From assembly GCA_964561785.1 (NCBI GenBank), contig CAZLRF010000007.1, positions 1-64,000 on the forward strand: a stretch of DNA of 64,000 nt. Reading direction: 5' to 3'. Positions 1-8,357 of the stretch are shown in pieces. A program made the translations under genes and the position numbers. Source of the stretch: DATBSL01 sp964561785 (GTDB taxonomy: Bacteria; Acidobacteriota; Vicinamibacteria; Fen-336). The notes beneath the pieces were generated by a model. The model had not been told where the DNA came from. It did not search any database and saw nothing but the letters and a program-made list of their open reading frames with translations. Within the stretch, counting starts at the first letter, position 1; each line of letters begins with the position of its first letter.

Positions 1-340
<340 letters not shown>

Positions 341-437
341 AACTGGTGACGCCCCTCGCGGAGCGCCCTTCGTACTGAAGATACGTGTCGGTCCTTGGCG
401 AGCCGAATCTCGCCGGAATCTTTGGTTCGTCTACCCA

Positions 438-453
438 GTTTTCAAAGAGCCAC
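438..453 (-). promoter_or_regulatory. boxA-like rRNA antitermination site
   Basis: The minus strand reads GTGGCTCTTTGAAAAC in the 16S leader, between P2 and the mature 5' end. The GCTCTTTGAAAA core resembles boxA elements bound by NusB/NusE in rRNA leaders. Placement supports this; no separate boxB was identified. Confidence 0.55.
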
Positions 454-476
454 GCCGACTTCGGGCGAACCTGACC

Positions 477-505
477 AGAATACCGAAACGCGGCGGGGCT
501 GTCAA
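477..505 (-). promoter_or_regulatory. rRNA promoter P2 (sigma70)
   Basis: On the minus strand TTGACA (500-505) is followed after 17 bases by TATTCT (477-482). It is the second of two nearly identical promoters in tandem ahead of 16S; predicted start of transcription is near 470. Confidence 0.8.
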
Positions 506-617
506 GCCCTTTTTCTGGCCCTCACGGCGGGAGGTGCGACTCAGGTGGGGGGAGGTGCGTCCGGTTGACCCGACGTCCTTCTCACGACACCCGGTGTGAC
601 GCCCCCGGCAAAAGAGG

Positions 618-646
618 ATAGTACGCAGGAGCGGGCCCCTTGTCAA
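618..646 (-). promoter_or_regulatory. rRNA promoter P1 (sigma70)
   Basis: On the minus strand TTGACA (641-646) is followed after 17 bases by TACTAT (618-623). This is close to the perfect sigma70 consensus and stands out in a GC-rich background. It lies just 29 bases beyond the tyrS stop codon. Confidence 0.8.
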
Positions 647-674
647 GCCTACGAGCGAGCCTCGCGGGCGAGCG

Positions 675-1856
675 TCAGGTGCCCTCGACCCGCGCGTGGC
701 GCGCCGCTCCCACGGAGAGGACGAAGCTCTCGCCGGACGCGAGGGCGATCTCGGCGCTCGCGTCGACGAGCTGACCGTCGCGCCGCACCGCGCGCTGTCG
801 CAGCAGCCGCACGGCCTCGCCGTTCGACTTCGCGAAGCCGGCCTGCACCAGGAGCAGGTGCGGCTTGATCGATCCCGCGGGGATGCGCACGACGCGCAGC
901 TCGCTCGGGGCCTGCCGCTCCTGGTGCACGCGACGCCACTCGGCCTCGGCCGCCGCGGCGGCCTCCTCGTCGTGGAAGTCCGCCACGATCCGCCGGCCGA
1001 GCGCCATCTTGGACGCCATGGGCCGTCCCGCCGCCCTCTCCGCGTCGATCTCGGCGGGCGAGAGGTCGGTGAGGAGTGTGTAGTAGCGCCACATCAGCTC
1101 GTCCGAGATGCTCATGACCTTGGCGAACATCGCGTCGGGCGCCTCGGTGACGCCGATGTAGTTGCCGAGGCTCTTCGACATCTTCTCGACGCCGTCCGTC
1201 CCCTCGAGCAGCGGCGTCGTCAGCACCACCTGCGGAGCGAGGCCATAGCCCGGCATGATGTCGCGGCCGACGTTGAGGTTGAAGAGCTGGTCGGTGCCGC
1301 CGAGCTCGACGTCGGCCCGCAGCGCGACCGAGTCGTAGGCCTGGGCCAGGGGGTAGAGGAACTCGTGGATGGAGATGGCTTGGCCCGACTCGAAGCGCTG
1401 GCGGAAATCGCGGCGCTCGAGCATGCGGGCCACGTTGTACGTCGCGGCGAGGCGGATCATGCCCTCGGAGCCCAGCGCCCCCAGCCACTCGCTGTTGAAG
1501 CGCACCTCGGTCTTCGCCGGGTCGAGGATCTTGAAGGCCTGCTTGCGGTAGGTCTCGGCGTTTCGCTCGATCTGCTCCCGGCTGAGCGGCGGCCGGGTCT
1601 TCGACTTGCCGGTCGGGTCCCCGATCATGCCCGTGAAGTCGCCGATCAGGAAGATCACGCGGTGGCCGAGGTCCTGGAAGTGCTTCATCTTCCGCATGAG
1701 GACGGTGTGGCCGAGGTGGATGTCGGGCGCGGTCGGGTCGAATCCGACCTTGACCGTGAGCGGCCGTCCCAGGGCGAGCTTGGCCTCGAGCTCGTCCGCG
1801 GTCACCACGTCCACCGCGCCCTTGGTCAGGTAGGCGAAGGCGTCGGCGACGCTCAC
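675..1856 (-). CDS. tyrS: Tyrosyl-tRNA synthetase
   Basis: Cytoplasmic class I synthetase that charges tRNA-Tyr. The 393-residue product has the HIGH-type motif HLGH at residues 47-50, the KMSKS loop at 225-229 (EKMSKSLGN) and a C-terminal S4 RNA-binding domain from about 330. The length and the KMSKS form fit the bacterial TyrRS of about 400 residues. The start is GTG at 1856, which overlaps the purN stop by four bases (GTGA); a longer open frame upstream is only the shadow of purN in another frame. It is the last gene of the purM-purN-tyrS unit and lies directly upstream of the rRNA promoters. Pairing with purine genes is an operon convenience, with no known functional link. Confidence 0.96.
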   Translation of the reverse strand: MSVADAFAYLTKGAVDVVTADELEAKLALGRPLTVKVGFDPTAPDIHLGHTVLMRKMKHFQDLGHRVIFLIGDFTGMIGDPTGKSKTRPPLSREQIERNAETYRKQAFKILDPAKTEVRFNSEWLGALGSEGMIRLAATYNVARMLERRDFRQRFESGQAISIHEFLYPLAQAYDSVALRADVELGGTDQLFNLNVGRDIMPGYGLAPQVVLTTPLLEGTDGVEKMSKSLGNYIGVTEAPDAMFAKVMSISDELMWRYYTLLTDLSPAEIDAERAAGRPMASKMALGRRIVADFHDEEAAAAAEAEWRRVHQERQAPSELRVVRIPAGSIKPHLLLVQAGFAKSNGEAVRLLRQRAVRRDGQLVDASAEIALASGESFVLSVGAARHARVEGT

Positions 1857-2458
1857 TCTCCCTCCACGATCACGCGGCGGCCCTCGACCCGGCAGCGGCC
1901 GTCCAGCAGGAGGCGCACTGCCCGCGGGTAGAGGCGGTGCTCGACCCCGAGGATGCGCTCGGCGAGGGTCTCGGGCGTGTCGCTCGAGAGGACCGGCACC
2001 GCCTCCTGGGCCACGATCGGTCCGGAGTCGAGCCCCTCGTCCACGAGGTGCACGGTGGCCCCGCTCACCTTCGCCCCGTGCTCCCACGCCTGGCGCTGGG
2101 CGTCGAGACCGGGAAACGCGGGCAGCAGCGCGGGGTGGATGTTCACGATCCGGCCGGGGAAGGCGCGGACGAAGACGGGGGACAGCAGGCGCATGAAGCC
2201 GGCGAGGCACACGAGGTCGACCCGGTGGGCGCGGAGGATCTCGACGATCTCGGCGTCGAAGGCCTCGCGCGTCTTGCCGCGGTGGTCCCGGAACGCGGTC
2301 GGGATGCCGGCCCGGCGGGCGCGCTCGAGACCGGGGGCCGTCTCGACGTTCGAGACGACGATCGCGATCTCGCCCCCGAGCTCGCCCCGGCGGCCGGCGT
2401 CGATGAGCGCCTGCAGGTTCGATCCCCGCCCGCTGACGAGGACGCCGATCCGCTTCAC
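1853..2458 (-). CDS. purN: Phosphoribosylglycinamide formyltransferase
   Basis: GAR transformylase: transfers a formyl group from 10-formyl-tetrahydrofolate to GAR in purine synthesis. The 201-residue protein has the nucleotide-binding start MKRIGVLVSGRGSN. The catalytic triad falls at N106, H108 (NIHPALLPAFPG) and D144 (GLDSGP), the same numbers as in E. coli PurN. Length is normal for the family. It sits 7 bases after purM, the enzyme two steps later in the pathway, and overlaps tyrS by four bases, so all three genes are probably co-translated from one message. Confidence 0.97.
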   Translation of the reverse strand: MKRIGVLVSGRGSNLQALIDAGRRGELGGEIAIVVSNVETAPGLERARRAGIPTAFRDHRGKTREAFDAEIVEILRAHRVDLVCLAGFMRLLSPVFVRAFPGRIVNIHPALLPAFPGLDAQRQAWEHGAKVSGATVHLVDEGLDSGPIVAQEAVPVLSSDTPETLAERILGVEHRLYPRAVRLLLDGRCRVEGRRVIVEGE

Positions 2459-2465
2459 GCCGCCC

Positions 2466-3482
2466 TCACTCCCAGCGGACGCCGCTGCCGGCCACGACGC
2501 TTCCGATCACGAAGCTCGTCTCCCCGCGCCGCTCGAGCGAGTGCTCGACGTCGTGGAGGTCGCCCGGGGAGACGACGACGACCATCCCCACCCCCATGTT
2601 GAAGGTGCGCGCCATCTCCTCGTCGCTCACGCGCCCCCCCTTCTGGATGAGCCGGAACAGCGGGGGCACGTCCCAGGAGCCGCGCACGATGCGGGCCCCG
2701 AGCCCCTCGGGCAGCACCCGGGGGATGTTGCCGGGAAAGCCACCCCCGGTGATGTGGGCGAGCGCTCGCACCTTGTCGCGCTCGAGGAGCGGCTCGAGGG
2801 CGGCGAGGTAGCTGCGGTGGGGGGCGAGCAGCGCCTCCCCGAGCGTCGTCCCGAGCTCGGGGACGTGCGTGTCGAGGCGGTGCCCGAGGGTCTCGAGGAG
2901 GACCTTGCGGGCGAGCGAGTAGCCGTTCGTGTGCAGGCCCGCCGAGGGCAGACCGAGGAGCACGTCGCCCTCGCGCACGCCGCGGGGCAGAGCCTTGTCC
3001 TTCTCCACGACCCCGACGATGAAGCCGGCGAGGTCGTAGTCGTCCTCGGCGTAGGTGCCCGGCATCTCCGCCGTCTCGCCGCCGATCAGGGGGCAGTCGA
3101 ACTCGGCGCAGGCGCGGGAGAAGCCGGAGACGATCTGCTCGACCTTGATCGGGTCCATCTTCCCGAGCGCCACGTAGTCGAGGAAGAACAGGGGCACCGC
3201 ACCCTGGACGAGGATGTCGTCGACGCAGTGGGCGACGAGGTCGTAGCCCACCGTGTCGTGGCGGCCGGCGAGGATCGCCACCTTGATCTTCGTCCCCACC
3301 CCGTCGGTCGAGGCCACCAGGACCGGCTCGCGGTAGCGGGAGAGGTCGGGACGGAACATGCCGCCGAAGGAGCCGATCTCGGTGAGGACGGAGGCGTTGA
3401 ACGTCGCCCTGGCCAGCCCCTTGATGCGGGCCTTGGCCGCCTCCGCCGCAGGGATGTCGACGCCGGCCTCGCGGTAGTCCAT
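2466..3482 (-). CDS. purM: Phosphoribosylformylglycinamidine cyclo-ligase (AIR synthetase)
   Basis: Closes the imidazole ring of AIR from FGAM using ATP, the fifth step of purine synthesis. The 338-residue product starts MDYREAGVDI and carries the family signature region DLVAHCVDDILVQGA, the GGETAEMPGTY segment (roughly residues 137-147) and a C-terminal ATP-binding half with HITGGGFPGN. Length is as expected. It is the first gene of purM-purN-tyrS and is divergent from the polyprenyl synthase gene across 82 bases. It is distantly related to SelD, also in this window; the cyclo-ligase signatures separate the two. Confidence 0.97.
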   Translation of the reverse strand: MDYREAGVDIPAAEAAKARIKGLARATFNASVLTEIGSFGGMFRPDLSRYREPVLVASTDGVGTKIKVAILAGRHDTVGYDLVAHCVDDILVQGAVPLFFLDYVALGKMDPIKVEQIVSGFSRACAEFDCPLIGGETAEMPGTYAEDDYDLAGFIVGVVEKDKALPRGVREGDVLLGLPSAGLHTNGYSLARKVLLETLGHRLDTHVPELGTTLGEALLAPHRSYLAALEPLLERDKVRALAHITGGGFPGNIPRVLPEGLGARIVRGSWDVPPLFRLIQKGGRVSDEEMARTFNMGVGMVVVVSPGDLHDVEHSLERRGETSFVIGSVVAGSGVRWE

Positions 3483-3564
3483 GGGCCCCCGGAGTGTAGC
3501 GCCAAACCCCGTCCCCGCGGGAGGCGCCCGCCTCGCCGCGATGGCTTAAGATGGCGGGCGAGCC

Positions 3565-4467
3565 ATGTCGAGCGCCGCCCCCGCCGCCGACTTCCGCGAC
3601 CTCGAGCGGACGCTCGAGGCGCGGCGACTCGAGGTCGAGGCGGCGCTGCGCCGCCTCGTCGTCCCCGGCCGCGCCCCCGCGGTGGAGGCGGCGATCGAGT
3701 CGAGCCTCTTCGCGCCGGCCAAGCGGCTGCGCCCGGTCCTCTCGCTGCTCGTGGCGGAGGTGCTGCGGGGCGACCCCGGCTCCGTTCTACCCGCCGCCTG
3801 CGGGATCGAGATGGTGCACACGGCGAGCCTGATCCTCGACGATCTGCCCTGCATGGACGACGCGAAGACCCGCCGCGGGCGGCCCACCTGCCATGTGGCC
3901 CACGGCGAGGCCACCGCGATCCTCGCCGCGTTCGCCCTCATGAACCGGGCGTTCGAGATCCTGGGCGAGGGCTGGCCGGGCGGCCCGGACGCCGGGGCGC
4001 GCGCCGAGATCGCGCGGGAGCTCGCCCGGGCCGTCGGCACGGACGGGCTCATCGCCGGGCAGTCGGTCGACCTCGCGATGACCGAGCGGCCGGTCGACTT
4101 TCCGACGCTCGAGTTCATCCACTCCCGCAAGACCGGGGCGCTGTTCATGGCCTCCGCCGCGCTCGGCGCGATGGCGGCCCGGGCCCGAGCGGGCGAGCTG
4201 TCCGCGGTGGTGGCCTACGCGAAGAACCTCGGCCTCGCCTTCCAGATCGTCGACGACCTGCTCGACGTCACGGGGGGCGCGGAGGCGGGCAAGGACCTCG
4301 GCAAGGACCTGAAGAAGACGACGTTCGTCTCGTTCTCCGGCGTCGAGGGCGCTTCGACCCTCGCCCGGGAGCTGATCGCGGCGAGCGAGGCGGCGCTCTC
4401 TCCCTTCGGGGCGCGGGCGCAGCCGCTGCGCGAGCTCGCCCGCTACGTCGTGACGCGCAGGAGGTGA
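3565..4467 (+). CDS. ispA: Polyprenyl (farnesyl/geranylgeranyl) diphosphate synthase
   Basis: Condenses isopentenyl diphosphate with allylic diphosphates to make C15 or C20 isoprenoid precursors for undecaprenyl carriers and quinones. The 300-residue protein has both Asp-rich motifs of trans-prenyltransferases: the first at 92-99 (DDLPCMDD, the bacterial type with two extra residues) and the second at 230-234 (DDLLD). The insertion in the first motif fits IspA-type FPP synthases, but chain length cannot be fixed by eye. The start is ATG at 3565. The end of the gene carries the AGGAGG ribosome site of the LysW-like gene that follows, so the two are co-transcribed. Confidence 0.92.
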   Translation: MSSAAPAADFRDLERTLEARRLEVEAALRRLVVPGRAPAVEAAIESSLFAPAKRLRPVLSLLVAEVLRGDPGSVLPAACGIEMVHTASLILDDLPCMDDAKTRRGRPTCHVAHGEATAILAAFALMNRAFEILGEGWPGGPDAGARAEIARELARAVGTDGLIAGQSVDLAMTERPVDFPTLEFIHSRKTGALFMASAALGAMAARARAGELSAVVAYAKNLGLAFQIVDDLLDVTGGAEAGKDLGKDLKKTTFVSFSGVEGASTLARELIAASEAALSPFGARAQPLRELARYVVTRRR

Positions 4468-4472
4468 GAGCG

Positions 4473-4625
4473 ATGAGCCGCTGCCCCGAGTGCGAGATGG
4501 ACCTGGAGCTCGACGGCTACGACCTCGACGTGGGGGAGACGATCAACTGCCCCGAGTGCTCGACCGAGCTGCGGGTGACGAACGTCGACCCGATCGCGGT
4601 GACGCTCGCCGGCGAGGAGGAGTGA
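4473..4625 (+). CDS. LysW-like amino-group carrier / zinc ribbon protein
   Basis: A 50-residue acidic protein with two CPEC pairs (residues 4-7 and 26-29) spaced as in LysW, the small zinc protein whose C-terminal Glu carries alpha-aminoadipate or glutamate during lysine or arginine synthesis in Thermus and archaea. Overall layout (CPEC, acidic stretch, CPEC, VxxVDP) matches LysW, but the usual EDWGE-type tail is replaced by AGEEE; the terminal residue is still Glu. The start is ATG at 4473 behind a strong AGGAGG overlapping the end of the polyprenyl synthase gene. No LysX/ArgX ligase, LysZ or LysY is nearby, so the role is open: an orphan carrier or a structural zinc ribbon. Confidence 0.75.
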   Translation: MSRCPECEMDLELDGYDLDVGETINCPECSTELRVTNVDPIAVTLAGEEE

Positions 4626-4647
4626 GGCCCCTCGCCCCGGGGGCGCC

Positions 4648-4992
4648 TCAGGCCGGGGCGAAGGAGCGAACCGCCGCCGCCTCGTCCTGGTAGGTCTCGA
4701 ACGTGGGCAGCAGGCGCGCCATGTCGAGCGTGCTGTAGACGCGGTCGCCCACGTTGAGCAGCTTGAGCTCGGCCCCGAAGCGGCGGGCGGTCTTGAGCCC
4801 GGCCACCAGCTCGCCCACCCCCGCGCTGTCGACGAAGGCGACGTCCGAGAGGTTGAGCAAGATCCTCCTCCGCCCCTCGGCGAGCAGCTCGTCGATCGCG
4901 TCGCGCAGGATCTGGTCGCCGAGGCCCGCCGTGAGGCGGCCCTTCAGATCGAGGATCACGACGTCCTTCGTCTGGCGGACTTCGACGTGCAT
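4648..4992 (-). CDS. STAS-domain anti-sigma factor antagonist
   Basis: A 114-residue single STAS domain of the SpoIIAA/RsbV type, soluble and cytoplasmic. The phospho-acceptor region reads DVAFVDSAGVGEL with Ser at residue 56. In this family an anti-sigma kinase phosphorylates that Ser to control partner switching. The N-terminal strand MHVEVRQTKDVVILDLKG is typical. It is convergent with the LysW-like gene and ends 22 bases from it; the ppiD gene lies upstream on the same strand. No anti-sigma kinase is adjacent, so the partner is unknown. A second STAS protein lies at 56906-57265. Confidence 0.88.
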   Translation of the reverse strand: MHVEVRQTKDVVILDLKGRLTAGLGDQILRDAIDELLAEGRRRILLNLSDVAFVDSAGVGELVAGLKTARRFGAELKLLNVGDRVYSTLDMARLLPTFETYQDEAAAVRSFAPA

Positions 4993-5013
4993 GCGCCCTC
5001 CCCTCGTGCGGCC

Positions 5014-6945
5014 CTACTCCTCCTGCCCGAGCGCCCGGCGGTAGGCCCGGGCGTTGCGGGTGACCTCGTAGCGGTCGCGCGCCGCCACCACGTAGGCGCG
5101 GAACAGCTCCGACTGCTTGCGCTCCCGCAGCGAGGCCGCGACCTGCGCCCTCTGCCGCTCGAGCTCGGCGGCGTCGAAGGGCTTCTTCTCGAGCACGCGC
5201 AGCACGGCCCACCCCGCGCTCGTGCGCACCGGAGCGCTCGTCGTCCCGGCGGCGAGCGAGAAGGCGGCCTCCTCGAGGGCGGCTCCGGTGCCGAGGTCGC
5301 CGAGCGGCTGGCCGCGGCCGGTGAGGGCCGGGGTCTCCTTGCGCACGAGGCCCGCGGCCGCCGCCGCCCGCTCGAGGCCGACCTTCTCCGCCTGGGCGGC
5401 GACCCGCGCGGCGAGCTCGCGGGCCCTCGCGAAGGCCGCCTCGTCGACGATGTCCCGGCGCACCTCGTCCTCCACCTCCGCGAGCTCGGGCACGCGGGCG
5501 GGCTGGATCTCGGCGAGGGCGACGAAAGCCGCGCCCTGCGGGAGCGCGAAGCCCTCCTTCTCGACCTGGCCCTTCTGGAGCTCGAAGACCCGGGCGACGA
5601 GGGTGGGCGAGGCGAGCACCGGGGGCGTCTCGCCCCGGGAGAAGGGAGCGCTCTTCTGGACGGCGAGGCCCTGCGCCTTCGCCGCCTCCTCGAGCGACTT
5701 CCCGCGGGCGAGGGCGTCGGCGAGGGCCTGGGACCGCTGCTCGCCGAGCTCGCGGACCTTCTTCTCCGTGACCGCGGCCCGGATCCGATCCTTGACCTGG
5801 GCGAGGGGAAGCACCGTCGCCTCGCGGCGGCTGGCGAGGCGAATGACGTGGTAGCCGAAGGAGGTCTTGACGAGGTCCGACACCTGGCCCGCCTCGAGGG
5901 CGAAGACCGCGTCGTCGAACTCGGGGACCATCCGCCCGGGAGGGAAGCAGCCGAGGTCGCCGCCGCTCCCCGCCGAGCCCTGGTCCTCCGAGTGCTCGCG
6001 GGCGATCTCGGCGAAGTCCGCTCCGGCCCTCACCCGGTCGAGGAGCCCTTGCGCGATCCGCCGCGCCTCCTCGTCGGGGCGGCCCTCGCCGGTCTCGCCC
6101 GCTCTCACCTTGACGAGGATGTGGCTCGCGCAGGCCTCTTCCTCCTGGCGGAACTCCTCGCGCCGGTCCTGGTAGTACATCTCGATGTCGCGGTCGGTCA
6201 CCGCCACCTGCGGCTGCAGCGTGGCGCGGTCGAGCAGCACGTAGGAGACGACCCGCCTCTCGGGGATGCGGTAAGCGTCCTTGTTCGCCTCGAAGCGGGC
6301 CCGGATCTCGTCCGCGGTCGGGGAGATCCCGGCCCGGAAGCGCTCGGCGTCGGCGAGGACGTACTCGAGCTTCACCTGCTCGCTGCGCCGTCGGAACTCG
6401 CGCTCGACCTCGGCGTCGCTCACCGTCGCCGCCGAGCCCACGAGCCCTTCGAGGCTCTGGCGCAGGAGCTGGCGGCGCAGCGACTGCACGAACTCCTCCT
6501 CGCTCGTCCCCGAGAGGTCGAGGCGGCGGCGCAGCTCGTCCTTGCCGATGAACTTCCCGTCGTCCTGGAACTCGGGGGCGGTGCCGATCGCCCGGGCCAC
6601 CGCCTCGTCCGACACCGTGACGCCGAGCCGCTTCGCCTCGAGCTCGACCAGCCGGTCGGACACGAGGCCCTCGAGGACCTGCTCCTCGATGCCGAGCTGG
6701 CGGAGCATGTTCTCGTCGAGGCGGCCCTGGTAGAGCCGGTCGTAGACCTGCCGCTGGCGGTAGTACGCGCGCTGGAACTCCGCCACGGAGACGGGCAGGC
6801 CCCCCACGCTCACGACCGTCTCACCCGGCGTCCCCTGGCCCTGGTCCTGCAGCGCGGGGATGTAGAGGATGATGAACGCCGCGATCACCAGCCACAGGAA
6901 GACGTAGAGCCACCGGCGGTGGCGGCGCATCAGGGCGAGAGCCAT
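5014..6945 (-). CDS. PpiD-like membrane-anchored peptidyl-prolyl isomerase
   Basis: Periplasmic folding factor tethered to the inner membrane. The 643-residue protein has a short cationic N-terminus, one membrane segment at about 11-30, a SurA-N-like region at about 40-200, and a parvulin domain at about 270-375 (ASHILVKV to GYHVIRL). A further long helical region, perhaps with a second degenerate PPIase-like part, follows. This is the architecture of E. coli PpiD (623 residues). The start chosen is ATG at 6945 behind a GAGGAGA site; longer frames upstream have no coding character. A promoter lies at 6978-7006. It is one of three parvulin-type proteins in the window. Confidence 0.9.
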   Translation of the reverse strand: MALALMRRHRRWLYVFLWLVIAAFIILYIPALQDQGQGTPGETVVSVGGLPVSVAEFQRAYYRQRQVYDRLYQGRLDENMLRQLGIEEQVLEGLVSDRLVELEAKRLGVTVSDEAVARAIGTAPEFQDDGKFIGKDELRRRLDLSGTSEEEFVQSLRRQLLRQSLEGLVGSAATVSDAEVEREFRRRSEQVKLEYVLADAERFRAGISPTADEIRARFEANKDAYRIPERRVVSYVLLDRATLQPQVAVTDRDIEMYYQDRREEFRQEEEACASHILVKVRAGETGEGRPDEEARRIAQGLLDRVRAGADFAEIAREHSEDQGSAGSGGDLGCFPPGRMVPEFDDAVFALEAGQVSDLVKTSFGYHVIRLASRREATVLPLAQVKDRIRAAVTEKKVRELGEQRSQALADALARGKSLEEAAKAQGLAVQKSAPFSRGETPPVLASPTLVARVFELQKGQVEKEGFALPQGAAFVALAEIQPARVPELAEVEDEVRRDIVDEAAFARARELAARVAAQAEKVGLERAAAAAGLVRKETPALTGRGQPLGDLGTGAALEEAAFSLAAGTTSAPVRTSAGWAVLRVLEKKPFDAAELERQRAQVAASLRERKQSELFRAYVVAARDRYEVTRNARAYRRALGQEE

Positions 6946-6977
6946 GCTGTCTCCTCGAGGTCCGTCGCAAAGGTGCG

Positions 6978-7006
6978 ATTTTATGCCTGCCCCCCCGCCG
7001 CCGCAA
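6978..7006 (-). promoter_or_regulatory. Candidate sigma70 promoter of the ppiD-like gene
   Basis: Minus strand TTGCGG (7001-7006), 17-base spacer, TAAAAT (6978-6983), about 33 bases ahead of the start codon. The AT-rich minus 10 stands out in this GC-rich sequence. Confidence 0.55.
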
Positions 7007-7040
7007 GGCTCGCCGGCGACCCCCCGGGGCAGGCGTCGCT

Positions 7041-7069
7041 TTGGGGGCACGAGGGATGTGGTCTATACT
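7041..7069 (+). promoter_or_regulatory. Candidate sigma70 promoter of the FecR-domain gene
   Basis: TTGGGG (7041-7046), 17-base spacer, TATACT (7064-7069), about 45 bases ahead of the start at 7115. It could drive the whole FecR-GGDEF-mreBCD unit. It is divergent from the ppiD promoter. Confidence 0.55.
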
Positions 7070-7114
7070 GCCGGGTCCGGCTAAGTTGCGCGGGCTCAGG
7101 GGATTTTGGCCAGG

Positions 7115-8350
7115 ATGGCATCCGACGAGAAGGTGCCGCGGGGAGGCAGCGGCGAGCGGGTCGAGTGGTTCACGGTGAGCCGGCGGACGCTCGCCCTCGC
7201 CGGTGCGGCGATCGTGCTTCTCGCGGCGATCGGCTGGCTCGCGCTCGGCCGGCAGAGCCCCCCGCCCCCGCCGCCGGTGACGTCCATCGAGACCGGCGCG
7301 CAGTTCGATTCGGTGGTCGGAAAGGTCGAGGTCAAGCGGGCGGGCCAGCTCGAGTGGGTGCCGGCGGCGCAGGTCCCGGTCCTGCGGCAGAACGACCTCG
7401 TGCGGACGGGCTCGGGCGCCACCGCCGAGATCCACTTCGCCGACGGCTCGGTGTTCAACGTTCGCCCGGACAGCCTCATCACCATCGAGGAGAGCTCGCA
7501 GAACCCCGTGTCGCGCGCCCAGAGGGTCGCGCTGTCGATCCAGTCCGGCGAGGCCAACTTCCAGACCCCGGCCCGCAGCGTCCCCGGCAGCACCACGATC
7601 TCGACGCCGACCGTGCGCACGCAGGCGGAGCGCGACACCACGGGCGCGATCCAGGTCGCGGACACGGGCGCGACCGGCCTGCGCGTCTTCCGCGGGCAGA
7701 CGACGGCCGAGACGCGCACGGGCCAGAAGCTCACCCTCGCCTCGAACCAGGGGGTGAGGGTCGACGCCGCGGGCGCGGCGGGGCCGACGCTCAGCCTGCC
7801 GACCGTGCCCCAGCTCGTGGCCCCGCCGAACCAGACCGAGGTGAGCTTCCCCGACCTCGGCCAGGGGGTGACCCTCCTGATGTGGGGCGCGGTTCCCGGC
7901 GCCTCGAACTACCGGGTCCTCGTGGACTACAGCCCCGCCTTCGCGCGGCCGCTCTACGACCGTCAGGGGGTGCGCGCCACCCAGATGGAGCTGCGGTCGC
8001 TCGAGGCGGGCTCGTACTACTGGAAGGTCGCGGCGATCGACGCCGCGGGGAGCGAGGGCAGCTTCTCGGAGCTGTGGCGCTTCACGCTGACGCGGTCCGC
8101 CCCGACCGCCGCGCTCCCCCTCGCCGTCGACGCCCTCGAGCTCAGGGGGAACGTCCTGCGCGTGCGCGGCCGCACGGAGGCGGGTGCGACCGTGACCGTG
8201 AACGGCGTGCGGCTCGAGGTCGACGCGGATGGCTCGTTCAACGAGTTCGTGGCGTTCGAGGGCGGGCCCGGGGCGACCGTCGTCCTGCGCGCGACGAATT
8301 CCAGGGGCGCCGCCGCCGAGCTGCGGCGCCCGGCCACGGCCGCGAACTGA
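7115..8350 (+). CDS. Membrane-anchored FecR-domain protein
   Basis: A 411-residue protein with one membrane segment at about residues 24-46 followed by a proline-rich linker and a FecR-like beta domain at about 75-190, centred on NDLVRTGSGATAEIHFADGS and a FNVRPDSLITIEE strand. The C-terminal half has fibronectin-like beta repeats (WGAVPGASNYRVLVD; GSYYWKVAAID) and a last domain resembling carbohydrate-associated Ig folds. In TonB-dependent systems FecR transmits a periplasmic signal to an ECF sigma factor, but this long form is common as an orphan and its role is not known. An alternative TTG start lies at 7106. It is followed 7 bases later by the GAF-GGDEF gene, suggesting a sensor and second-messenger pair; that link is inference. 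Confidence 0.78.
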   Translation: MASDEKVPRGGSGERVEWFTVSRRTLALAGAAIVLLAAIGWLALGRQSPPPPPPVTSIETGAQFDSVVGKVEVKRAGQLEWVPAAQVPVLRQNDLVRTGSGATAEIHFADGSVFNVRPDSLITIEESSQNPVSRAQRVALSIQSGEANFQTPARSVPGSTTISTPTVRTQAERDTTGAIQVADTGATGLRVFRGQTTAETRTGQKLTLASNQGVRVDAAGAAGPTLSLPTVPQLVAPPNQTEVSFPDLGQGVTLLMWGAVPGASNYRVLVDYSPAFARPLYDRQGVRATQMELRSLEAGSYYWKVAAIDAAGSEGSFSELWRFTLTRSAPTAALPLAVDALELRGNVLRVRGRTEAGATVTVNGVRLEVDADGSFNEFVAFEGGPGATVVLRATNSRGAAAELRRPATAAN

Positions 8351-8357
8351 GGCCGCG

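Larger units (their letters stand above)
341..674 (-). promoter_or_regulatory. 16S leader and tandem rRNA promoter region
   Basis: This 334-base stretch between the 16S 5' end and the tyrS stop codon holds no gene. It contains two consensus-like sigma70 promoters and a boxA-like antitermination element, annotated separately, all reading into the 16S gene. The layout (P1, P2, boxA, 16S) is typical of rRNA operons. No clear intrinsic terminator for tyrS is seen, so tyrS transcripts may read into the rRNA operon. Confidence 0.8.

Noticed and set aside
4626..4647. GC-rich inverted repeat between LysW-like and STAS genes as a terminator
   Set aside because: The palindrome CGCCCC/GGGGCG has no proper loop and no T-run; too weak to call.
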